NCBI GenBank assembly: GCA_018292915.2
Contig: JACVVK020000339.1
Location: 627,001 to 691,000 of the forward strand
Source of the DNA: Batillaria attramentaria
Taxonomy: Eukaryota > Mollusca > Gastropoda > Batillariidae
Direction: 5' to 3'
DNA: 64,000 nucleotides
Position numbers and translations under genes: made by a program. The notes under the pieces were generated by a model, which saw only the letters and a list, made by a program, of their open reading frames with translations, was not told where the DNA came from and searched no databases. Below are positions 44,548-54,741 of this stretch, piece by piece. Within the stretch, counting starts at the first letter, position 1. Each line of letters starts with the position of its first letter.

Positions 44548-45440
44548 CCAAACTACAGTGTACAGTTCACACTTCAACACTATTATACTACATTTCCTAC
44601 AGTGTACAGTTCACACTTCAACACCATTATACTACATTTCCTACAGTGTACAGTTCACACTTCAACTCTATTATACTACATTTCCTACAGTGTACAGTTC
44701 ACACTTCAACACTATTATACTACATTTCCTACAGTGTACAGTTCACACTTCAACACTATTACACTACATTTCCTACAGTGTACAGTTCACACTTCAACAC
44801 TATTACACTACATTTCCTACAGTGTACAGTTCACACTTCAACACCATTACACTACATTTCCTACAGTGTACAGTTCACACTTCAACACTATTATACTACA
44901 TTTCCTACAGTGTACAGTTCACACTTCAACACTATTACACTACATTTCCTACAGTGTACAGTTCACACTTCAACTCTATTATACTACATTTCCTACAGTG
45001 TACAGTTCACACTTCAACACTATTATACTACATTTCCTACAGTGTACAGTTCACACTTCAACACTATTACACTACAGTTCCTACAGTGTACAGTTCACAC
45101 TTCAACACTATTACACTACAGTTCCTACAGTGTACAGTTCACACTTCAACACTATTATACTACATTTCCTACAGTGTACAGTTCACACTTCAACCCTATT
45201 ATACTACATTTCCTACAGTATACAGTTCACACTTCAACACTATTATACTACATTTCCTACAGTGTACAGTTCACACTTCAACACTATTATACTACATTTC
45301 CTACAGTATACAGTTCACACTTCAACACTATTACACTACATTTCCTACAGTGTACAGTTCACACTTCAACACTATTATACTACATTTCCTACAGTGTACA
45401 GTTCACACTTCAACACCATTATACTACATTTCCTACAGTG
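44548..45440. repeat. 44-bp minisatellite, ~20 copies
   Basis: Unit CTACAGTGTACAGTTCACAC plus TTCAACACTATTATACTACA and TTTC. All three plus frames are open through it (44 is not a multiple of three and the unit lacks stops), which explains the 300-400-codon frames here. Confidence 0.97.
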
Positions 45441-45499
45441 TCATCCTTTTTCTTACATTTACACTGTTTCCACTACACTGGCGAAGAAACATATTTTTA

Positions 45500-45640
45500 A
45501 GGGGGGGGGGGGGGGGGGGTAGGGAGAAGGGGGAAGGAGGAGTGATCGAGCGGGAGTTGAGATTGGGAACGGGTGTGGGGTTGAAAAGTCAATCATTTAA
45601 CGAGGGGGAGGGGGTGGGGGGTGGGAGGGGGTGTCCCACG
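45500..45640. repeat. G-rich block with G18-type run
   Basis: A long G run (about 45501-45519) followed by GGGAGAAGGGGGAAGGAGG and several more G3+ runs on the same strand. It has high G-quadruplex potential. Confidence 0.9.
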
Positions 45641-46917
45641 CCAGAGCAATATTTACGGTTGTTGTGTTATTTACAATTGTTGTACAGTACATGTATTTAC
45701 ATACATTTTGTATCGTATTCAAAGTACGGAGTTAACATTTCTGTGCGGTACACAGTCGAACACGCTTCAGTCGAATTCACTTTCGCACTGTTTTGCTCTC
45801 ACATAACCAAATAAGCGTGTTTGAGATACCGGACAGCGTATACACGTGTCTGTATTTACAATTTCTCCAGGTATTTACAGATGTTTAAACAGCTTTTACA
45901 TTTTGTTCACGGTACAGTATGTACAATATTCGCATAAACGACAGTACAGTGTATGGGATGACAGTTGCTAGTTTCTGTCTGTGGGAGAGTTCTTCTCTGA
46001 TCACAAACAGTCTCTATCGCCATGTTTGTCTTTCCACCATTATTTTGTCTTTTCATTACCAAGTCAGATTGCGACACATTTTAACTCATTCGTGGCGGAA
46101 CCTTAATCAAAGGTTTAGCCATGCATCGCCCACATAAACTTTTGCTCATCAAAATGGAAGTCTCACTCCATTTCTCATAAAATACACAAAATGTCAAGCG
46201 TGTGTATGTTGAATGAGGCTTGCCAGAGAGGTTTGTGTACGAGTCATGAGTTTACCGCACTACCTTGGCGGGAGCCCCACACATACAAAGCGATTAGTCC
46301 GCGCTAGTCTCACTCACAACACTAGTTAATCACATATATACATAGTGCCGCTTGTTTGTAAGTAAAACGAAAGAAACTTTGTTTTGACAAATGGCAAAGT
46401 CGGCACTGGTGGTCCACGAACCATCTTCCTCTCAACCTAGTCTGTTTCCACGGACCATCTTTCAATCATTCGTTATTCGCCATTTTGTTTTTACCCTGTG
46501 ATTGATGTCTGTGCCCGTTTCCTACTCAACTCTCCCTGTAAGATAGTGTAGTTTTAATTTGACTAAAGTATTGTCTACAGTATTTGGTTCAAACAGGCGT
46601 TTAGCTTCTCAATATTGTTATACTGCTTTTTCACAACCTAATTCAACATGTCCGTGATATCTGATGTTTTAACAGTCACTGGCTTGGTCATTGGGCATGA
46701 CATCAGTTGTTGATGACGATGAAGCTGCTGTTGATGACGATGAAGATGAGGATGATGGATGCCGTAACGGACATTCTATTCACTAACTGTACGGGTCAAT
46801 ATTTGATTCAGCACTGTAAGTACAGGAAATACTGACGGTAGGAAGCCGTAACTCCGGAGATTTTCTCCCTTGGTATGAAGACGGTGTCTCAGGAGGATTC
46901 GTTACGAGTCAAACTAT

Positions 46918-47000
46918 TTTACACACACACACACACACACGCACACGCACACACACACACACACACACACTAATAGAGAGAGAGAGAGAGAGAGCGGCTA
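46918..47000. repeat. (CA)n and (GA)n tracts
   Basis: (CA)n at 46920-46970 and (GA)n at 46975-46995. They mark the right limit of segmental unit A2. Confidence 0.93.
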
Positions 47001-47478
47001 GAGTGGTGATGTAATAGAAAGCGGGCTGTGCAAACTCCTTTGAAGTTACAGAAAGTAATACTGTCAGTACGATCTGTGTTACCACTCTGTGTTGTTTCCC
47101 TCTGCACGAATCACGTCATTTTATTACGTTTTTTCTTGCGTGACGTCACAGATTGGTGGTCGCTAGAAAATAACGTCACAAAAAGTAACACATGTTGTTA
47201 ACACAGGCCTGGTGTAAATATTATTTGACACTCAGATCTCCATCAGCGGAGCGTCAACTACATCATTTTTACTTTTCTCAACGTGACTATGACGTCACAA
47301 CGAGGACCGTTAGAATGACGAAACCGGTGCGGATGTACAGCGCGTCACGAGGGGGGTCAGACTAGAGCAGAATACAAAGCGAATGTTGTGAGGAACTACG
47401 ACAACGACAACTTTAACGATCAAAACGGTCGGGAGGGAAACGGGAAAGGGTGGAGCGGGGAGGGGAGGGAGGGAGGGG
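47001..47478. other. 3' flank of the NTPase gene
   Basis: Non-coding. Several TGACGTCA-like words (near 47140-47145 and 47290) occur. No clear AATAAA on the minus strand within the first 100 bases after the stop. Confidence 0.45.
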
Positions 47479-48803
47479 TTAAGCGTGTTTGTGTTGTGCA
47501 TCATCATCATCATCATCATCATGACTAGTGACAGGGCTGGAGCGATCAAGATCAGGAGGATTACCAACATGTACAACGAGTGATGTAGAGCGGGATATGA
47601 ATCTCAGTCTGTCTGTATCATCTATACCACCAATAAGATCCCTGTCCCCCATGACAACAACGACTCGTCTCTCGAGCCCTGTCACAACATACTTGTCTGT
47701 CACCATGATCGTGTCCTTCATGGCGACAGCCACGTCCCTGATGGCAGCTTCATCATCATCTGACGTCACCACCTGTACGGGCAGGCCGCGCGCACGGAGT
47801 CTGCTGACCACAGGTAGGTTGTCACGTGGTTCATCACACAGGATGACGGTGTCCCGGTACTGCACGCCATGACCTGGTGACACGACAACCACAACAACGG
47901 CTTATACACATCGTCTGGTGGTGGTGGTGCAGTTGTGGTAGTCGTAGTCGTGTCAACCGACCTAACGCTAGTGAGTGTGTGAGCGATGACGTCATGCAAA
48001 CAACAAACGGTTGTGTAAAGTGAGAGCGAGAGAAAATCGAGCAAGACAGCGATAGAGTGAGTGAGTGAATAAATGAACGAATGAAAGGGAACGAGCGAGC
48101 AGGACAGATCTAAACTCGGTGAGTGAGTGAGTGCGTGCGTGAGTGAACGAGTGAGTGAGTGGTACACGTGACACATACCCGACTGACCCACCCGCAGCTC
48201 CACCAGTAAGTTGACGATGTTGTCCGCACAACCTTCACAGTTCTCTGGCCAGCTATCTGTGTGACCAGGTAATAGTATGTGGTCAAAAGACTCCGGTATC
48301 CATATCCCGTGCGGTAACCACCTGACCCCGGGGCCGTCTGTCGGGGCGGGGGTGGCGCTGCTGCTGTACCTCAGGACTCTCTGACCATCAATATCACGTG
48401 ACTTCTCTACTTCTGTGACAACGGCCGGCGGACAGCGAAGTGGGCGGGTGAGGGTTTCCACAGAAACACACGGCGGTACCCGGACACGGTCCACTGCCGC
48501 CGCCCACAGGTGTAGGGAGGGAACACGGTTTGACAGGTGAGTGACGAACTCGGAGAACCTGCCGCTAGTGTTGTAGTCACTGTTACAGAGAATGGAGAGG
48601 GAGACAGTCAGTCAGGGTGTTGCCAGTGACGTCATACTTGTCGGTTTAAGGCGGCTGTTAATGACGTTATTTTGGCTTTGCCCTGTCCTTGGCCATGTGT
48701 GACGTCATAACACAGTATTTGTCGTCATCAGTAGGTAAATATCTTCTCTCTTTATGCTATTTCTTTCGCTCTGTATGGATGCGTGCGTGCGTGTGAGCGT
48801 GCG

Positions 48804-48853
<50 letters not shown>

Positions 48854-50795
48854 GTCATCACAGTACAACTTACTATGGGTCGTCATAAAATGCCTCATCG
48901 GCGATGATGTAAAGTTCTCCATTATTCGCGGCTGCCGCCAGTTCGTTGACAGCGGTCTCCACGTCTGTCTTGTTGTTAAAGTTGTACATATGGCGGTGGA
49001 CGCGTGGGGCGGCTGCTGGTGTTGCTGTTGGACCACCCCCCGGGGCGGCTGCTGGTGTTGCTGTTGGACCACCCCCCGAGGCGTGCAGCAGCTGTTGTTC
49101 CATAAGTATGATGACGGCACGACTCTCATCGTGTGAACTCAACAAGTGAACGTCCTTTCCCCGCCGCCTCCACTGCATGCCCTTTAGTGTCAGCACGACC
49201 GTTTTGCCCGTTCCTGTGTGGAAGGAGGGAGTGTTGATGATGTAACATTACCTCGGTGAATACTGAACACAAACACTGCGGACAACAGTTAATAGTTCTA
49301 CTTATTATACTTATTACTGATCAACAGTCAGTACAGTAGACACCAATACACTCACACAGTCTCAAAGTCACAGGGAGGTTTACCACAACATTCTGTTGTT
49401 ATAAGGGTTTCATTTTACAGTTTCTACATAGTACTTGAGACGAATACATGTACTACCATTACTACTACTACTACCACTACCACTACTACAACGTCTACTA
49501 CTACAACAACAACGTCTACTACAACTGCTGCTATTACAACTACTTACTTCCACTACTGTGTACCAACGCCACTACTACTGCTACTGCAACATCTACTACA
49601 ACAACTACTACTACACCACCAGTACCACTACAACTACTACCACTACACCTAACTACTTCTACTACGGTGTACCTCCACCACTACCACTACTATTATTACT
49701 ACGACTACAACAACTACTACTACTACTACCACAACACCGACTAACTACTTCCATTACGGTGTACCTCCACTACTGCTACTACTACTATTACTACTGCTAC
49801 AGCTACCACTACTACTACAACAACTAACTAGGTCTACTACAGTGTACCACCACAACTACCACTACTACTATTACTACTGCTACAGCTACCACTACTACTA
49901 CAACAACTAACTAGGTCTACTACAGTGTACCACTACAACTACCACTACTACTATTACTACTACAACAGCTACCACTACTACTACAACAACTAACTAGGTC
50001 TACTACAGTGTACCACCACAACTACCACTACTACTATTACTACTGCTACAGCTACCACTACTACTACAACAACTAACTAGGTCTACTACAGTGTACCACT
50101 ACAACTACCACTACTACTATTACTACTACAACAGCTACCACTACTACTACAACAACTAACTACTTAAACTACAGTGTACCAACACCATTACCACTACTAT
50201 TACATCTACTACAACTGCTACTACTGCTACTAAAACTAACTACTTCAACTACAGTGTATCAACGCTACTACCACTACTACTACTATCACATCTACTACAA
50301 CTACCACTACTTATACGAAGACTACAACAACTACTTTTACTGCAGTGTATCACAACTACTACTACCACTATTACCACCACCAATACAACTACAACAACTA
50401 CTACTACTACTACCACTACCTCAGTCTTCTCTTTTTGTAATTATGTAAATGTTTGCTTCCAACACGCATATATATATGTCGACCCCAAACCACTCCAATA
50501 CCTGGCGGCCCCCACAGTAAGACGAGATCTTGCTGTGGAGGCTGTGGATCCTGTGGTTTCTGTGGATCCTGTGGCTTCTGTGGATCCTGTGGCTTCTGTG
50601 GATCCTGTGGCTTGGGTCTTAAAAGGTCCACCTGTTCAGGAAACAAGGTTAACACGGCCATTCTGAGACCCGTGTGGGCGATGGCCTCTGTCTCAGTTCT
50701 CAGCTCCATACAGCGTCTTGGGGTGGTTACAGTCGGAACCTCTATAGAGGTGGCGGGGCCACAGAACCTGAAACAGTGACAGTCGGACATGTCAG

Positions 50796-50865
<70 letters not shown>

Positions 50866-51057
50866 CGAGGGGTGGGAGACGGCTTGGGAGGACGATGTTT
50901 TAGGGTTTAACGTCCTTTTCCACCACATAATGATGATATCAAAGACTGAGGGCAACGAAAATCAACAACAACAACAAAAGAGACCAAATTCACGGGAATC
51001 GAACTCACCACCCGAGCATTGAAAGTCCAACACTCTACCACTCTACTGTCCCGGCTA

Positions 51058-51137
<80 letters not shown>

Positions 51138-51371
51138 AAAATAGTTGTCTCTCATCCTTTGAAACTGATAATCTTTTAATGATCATTTACAGGAAAAGTG
51201 CTGTCCACCCACCTGGCGACCAGTCTCTCATAGATATCGTTTGTCATGTTTGTGTCCTGGCCGTGGTCTGTCACACTTCGTTCCCACCACTCGGAACTGT
51301 CGGCACAAAGACAGCGGGCCACAGCGGCAGCGGTATCTGTTGCTCCCACACATTGACAGAGGTCCTGGAGA

Positions 51372-51440
<69 letters not shown>

Positions 51441-51632
51441 GTCAGAGAAAGAGAGAGATGGTGGGCGAGTGTATGGGTGTAACGTGTACAGCGAGAAAAA
51501 CAGTTTTAGGAGAAATATATCCAAAGTCAAAGTTTAGTTTGAACAGCAAACAACTTGTGTCACGTGTAGTGTGGTTGTTACCTGCTTGTAGATGAAACCA
51601 TGAAACTGACGGTAGAATCCGATCCCAGTCAC
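47479..51632 (-). CDS. P-loop NTPase (SF1 helicase-like), multi-exon, 5' partial
   Basis: Six minus-strand exons join in consistent phases to 534 residues: 51632-51582, 51364-51213, 50767-50502, 49213-48874, 48579-48179, 47873-47479. All introns are GT..AG with phases 0, 2, 1, 2, 1. The order is VTGIGFYRQFHGFIYK; LCQCVGATDTAAAVARC; RTETEAIAHTGLRMAVLTLF; QDLVLLWGPPGTGKTVVL, whose Walker A motif is built across the phase-1 intron; DVHLLSSHDESRA; ELYIIADEAFYDD (Walker B-like DE); SEFVTHLSNRVPSLHLWAAA; DTVILCDEPRDNLPVVSRLR; VTDKYVVTGLERRVVVVMGD, resembling the SF1 helicase motif before the C-terminal ATPase half; then ISRSTSLVVHVG. The C terminus is poly-Asp from a (CAT)n tract. Two in-frame expansions are seen: KPQDPQ units before Walker A and GGGPTATPAAAP twice between Walker A and B. 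The start lies upstream and was not found. I recall similar large families of uncharacterised proteins in molluscs. Cellular role unknown. Confidence 0.85.
49000..49078 (-). repeat. 36-bp in-frame tandem duplication inside the NTPase exon
   Basis: Two adjacent copies of GGCGGCTGCTGGTGTTGCTG plus TTGGACCACCCCCCGG encode a repeated Gly/Pro/Thr/Ala linker between the two nucleotide-binding motifs. Confidence 0.9.
49440..50410. repeat. Intronic (ACT/ACA)n array with an 83-bp higher-order unit
   Basis: Trinucleotide-like CTA/CAA/CCA repeats fill the intron between NTPase exons C and D. From about 49821 to 50170 they form an exact 83-bp higher-order repeat marked by AACTAACTAGGTCTACTAC. The open frames (TTTTT, YYYYY) are artefacts. 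Confidence 0.93.
50538..50615 (-). repeat. 18-bp in-frame minisatellite (KPQDPQ codons)
   Basis: About four units of CTGTGGATCCTGTGGCTT inside NTPase exon C, encoding KPQDPQ repeats right before QQDLVLLWGPP. Confidence 0.93.
50800..50862. repeat. (CA)n microsatellite in NTPase intron
   Basis: About 31 CA units close to the acceptor of exon C (minus strand). Confidence 0.95.
50886..51060 (-). mobile_element. tRNA-derived SINE in an NTPase intron
   Basis: Minus-strand order: GTAGCCGGGACAGTAGAG, GTGGTGAGTTCGATTCCCG, body, GGAAAAGGACGTTAAACCC. A CAA-repeat is inside the body. The head abuts (GA)n at 51061-51135. Confidence 0.82.
51061..51137. repeat. (GA)n microsatellite
   Basis: About 38 GA units directly at the SINE head. 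Confidence 0.97.
51370..51439. repeat. (CA)n microsatellite in NTPase intron
   Basis: About 35 units interrupted by CATA. It begins six bases from the exon B acceptor. Confidence 0.95.
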
Positions 51633-51639
51633 CTTACTT

Positions 51640-52087
51640 GATAAATCACACACCAAAACAAGAAACTGCCAAAACCAGACGACATTCGGCTCAAACTCTC
51701 GATGTCCGTTTATACGTCACAATTAACGTCATTAACGTGAAATCTGCGTCATCGCATTTAAGTGCATGGCGTAATATTTCCCTCGCTGGCTGCAAAATCC
51801 CGACTGATACCGAACAAGGCTCTATGTTATATAGCATAGTGGATCTAGCGTGTGGGCGGGTGTATGGGTGGAACCTGTACAGTGCGCATCATCTAGTGTG
51901 AAACTACGATTAAAACAAAAACTGTTCGGGTTTTTTGCCAACGCTTGGGAATACAGCCTTGTTTAGTAAAGAACTGAAGCATGTCTTAATGAGAACAAAC
52001 TGGCATTTGAAAGAACTATACGAGGTTTTCAGAAGCAAGGCTAAGTTAGCCAAGTTAGAATGCACAGACAACTTCAGGTGAAGGGTG
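51640..52087. other. Upstream of the NTPase exons; no exon found
   Basis: The start of the gene should lie to the right, but no frame continuing the protein is evident. GTGTATGGGTG(G)AAC near 51858 repeats a motif from the intron at 51466, suggesting a small local duplication. Confidence 0.4.
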
Positions 52088-52165
52088 GGTGTTCGGGAGT
52101 TTAACGTCCTTTTCTACCACGTGCGGTTGATATCAAGGACGGGGCAACGAGAAAAAGGCCTGGCA
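52088..52165 (-). mobile_element. SINE 3' fragment
   Basis: It reads GGAGTTTAACGTCCTTTTCT, GGTTGATATCAAGGACGG and GAGAAAAAGGCC, i.e. the family body in reverse without the tRNA head. Confidence 0.8.
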
Positions 52166-52167
52166 GT

Positions 52168-52320
52168 ACATTAACAAACACTGACATTAATGTACACAAA
52201 AGCTGTGACCCGGATGGTATCTGCGGCAAAACACTGAAGCTGTGTGCCGATCAGCTGAGTGACGTTTTTCATCGCCTGTTTCAGTTCTCGCTTGACACGT
52301 GCTCTGTGCCCCGTTTAAAC
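52168..52320 (+). pseudogene. LINE reverse transcriptase fragment
   Basis: The frame reads NVHKSCDPDGICGKTLKLCA then DQLSDVFHRLFQFSLDTC, matching the N-terminal finger region of LINE reverse transcriptases (usual KA.GPDGI..). It stops at the edge of the satellite field. The LINE end at 62.1-62.97 kb belongs to a similar clade and would be its downstream part. Confidence 0.7.
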
Positions 52321-52760
52321 ACGACCTTTTTTGATTCTTTATTCAATTTCACTCTCAGAAATCATAGTGATTAGGAGGCACAAAGCCTGTAAATACTCAG
52401 CAGCCACACCTCTTCAACCCTGCCCCCATTCCAAACCGCGACGTTTTTCACTCACATTCCACACAATTCCTTGGGCTATTACGCTATCGGTTCCCGGTTT
52501 CCTTCTAATAAACACTAGTGTTTGATTCTTTATTCAATTTGAGTCTCAGAAATCATAGTGATTGGAATGCACAAAGCCTGTAAATACTCAGCAGCCACAC
52601 CTCTTCAACCCTGCCCCCAGTCCAAATCGCGATGTTTTTCACTCACGTCGCACACTTCCTCCGCCTATTACACCATCGGTTCCCACTTTCCTCCTAATAA
52701 ATACTATATTTTCCGATTCTATATTCAATTTCTTTTTTTTTTGTAAAGTCAGTTTTTATT

Positions 52761-53267
52761 GAGAACGGATCCTTACCTACAGCTGCCATCAAATGGAATA
52801 AGATATACAAAGACTTGAAATGGAACTCTATCTACTTAAAATGCTTTAAAATCACAGGCGACACACAACTCCGGTGGTTTCAAGTGCGCCTTCTACACCG
52901 CATACTTCCCACGAGGAAATACCTATACATGTGCAAAATAACAAATTCTCCCATATGTAAACATTGCCTTCAGCACACAGAGACAATACAACATTTGTTT
53001 TGGCACTGCCACATAGTGCAGCAGTTTGGGAATGATCTTTTGTTTCACTTGCACAACAAATGTCTACACTGTGACCAGCTTACATTCAGTGAGCAGTTGA
53101 TATTGTTTGGCTCAGCGCCTAATGTTGTCACTGACAAAACACTTGATTTTCTTGTCTTGTTTGCCAAATTCTACATCTATAGAGGCAGTACCGAATGTCC
53201 AGACATTTTTTTTTCTTTTTGGCATATTACAAGTATACATACAGACATTACACAAACACATATATAG
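52761..53267 (+). pseudogene. L1/Tx1-like LINE ORF2 C terminus
   Basis: The frame contains WNSIYLKCFKITGDTQLRWF, HRILPTRKYLYMCKI and the zinc-ribbon-like CKHCLQHTETIQHLFWHC, diagnostic of the C-terminal region of L1/Tx1-type LINEs. The reverse transcriptase itself is missing (5' truncation). The end of the frame runs into the minisatellite. Confidence 0.82.
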
Positions 53268-54345
53268 ACAAACACAAGTATACATACAGACATTACACAA
53301 ACACATATAGACAAACACAAGTATACATACAGACATTACACAAACACATATATAGACAAACACAAGTATACATACAGACATTACACAAACACATATAGAC
53401 AAACACAAGTATACATACAGACATTACACAAACACATATATAGACAAACACAAGTATACATACAGACATTACACAAACACATATAGACAAACACAAGTAT
53501 ACATACAGACATTACACAAACACATATATAGACAAACACAAGTATACATACAGACATTACACAAACACATATAGACAAACACAAGTATACATACAGACAT
53601 TACACAAACACATATATAGACAAACACAAGTATACATACAGACATTACACAAACACATATATAGACAAACACAAGTATACATACAGACATTACACAAACA
53701 CATATATAGACAAACACAAGTATACATACAGACATTACACAAACACATATAGACAAACACAAGTATACATACAGACATTACACAAACACATATATAGACA
53801 AACACAAGTATACATACAGACATTACACAAACACATATATAGACAAACACAAGTATACATACAGACATTACACAAACACATATAGACAAACACAAGTATA
53901 CATACAGACATTACACAAACACATATATAGACAAACACAAGTATACATACAGACATTACACAAACACATATATAGACAAACACAAGTATACATACAGACA
54001 TTACACAAACACATATAGACAAACACAAGTATACATACAGACATTACACAAACACATATAGACAAACACAAGTATACATACAGACATTACACAAACACAT
54101 ATATAGACAAACACAAGTATACATACAGACATTACACAAACACATATAGACAAACACAAGTATACATACAGACATTACACAAACACATATATAGACAAAC
54201 ACAAGTATACATACAGACATTACACAAACACATATATAGACAAACACAAGTATACATACAGACATTACACAAACACATATAGACAAACACAAGTATACAT
54301 ACAGACATTACACAAACACATACAGACAAACACATACATACATGA
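53225..54345. repeat. 43/45-bp minisatellite, ~25 copies
   Basis: Unit ACACATATATAGACAAACAC plus AAGTATACATACAGACATTA and CACAA. Long (ATATATAG) and short (ATATAG) forms alternate strictly over the first ~350 bases, an 88-bp higher-order unit, then lose register. Minus-strand frames of MCLSICVCVMSVC type are artefacts. Confidence 0.96.
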
Positions 54346-54741
54346 TTTACCTATACTGAATACTTACACACAAACATACATGGCTTACAAAACAGATTCT
54401 ACACAAGTTGAAATATTGCCGGCAGTACGTGAACAATGTAGTGGCACAGCGTAAGTAAAGTGTTCGGGTCGGCAAACTTGACCGAGGGGAGACAACACCG
54501 GATATAAAAAAGAAAAAGAAAAACCATAGTTAAGCCCCTTACTCTTACACAGTACTACATGTACTGGCCCCTTCCTCTTAGCCTGTTACTACCTGTACTT
54601 AGTCTCACTCCAAAAGGGGTTTGTAAGGCAACCAGAGCTCTTCAAACGTTGCTCTTTTGCTCTGTCTGCGAGAAAGGGCTTCCTCAGTCACAAATCTGAA
54701 GCTCTGACTAATGGGATTAACACCCTGGAGTCAGTTTACAC
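54346..54741. other. Right part of the LINE insertion, no gene
   Basis: Unique non-coding sequence, probably 3' UTR of the inserted element. No poly(A) or simple tail before the target duplication. Confidence 0.45.

Larger units (their letters stand above)
44190..46925. repeat. Segmental duplication unit A, copy 2
   Basis: Non-coding match to 15190-17165 (see that entry). It differs by carrying a 44-bp array and a G-rich block where copy 1 has 13-bp and 20-bp arrays. It ends at a (CA)n tract, beyond which lies the 3' flank of the NTPase gene. Confidence 0.9.
52733..54741 (+). mobile_element. LINE insertion in satellite, 15-bp TSD
   Basis: The satellite motif TCTATATTCAATTTC occurs at both edges (52718-52732, 54742-54756), a 15-bp target duplication. 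The insert contains the C terminus of an L1/Tx1-like ORF2 (52761-53267), a 43/45-bp array and ~400 bases of unique sequence. Confidence 0.85.

Noticed and set aside
44535..45814. Open frames of 306-418 codons in three frames
   Set aside because: Product of the 44-bp minisatellite.
49435..49827. Frames of poly-Leu or poly-Tyr type
   Set aside because: Trinucleotide repeat inside an NTPase intron.
53112..54335. Overlapping Cys-rich frames (MCLSICVCVMSVC...) that could suggest secreted peptides
   Set aside because: Each is the same 43/45-bp repeat read in shifted frames, with no consistent signal peptide or fixed end.
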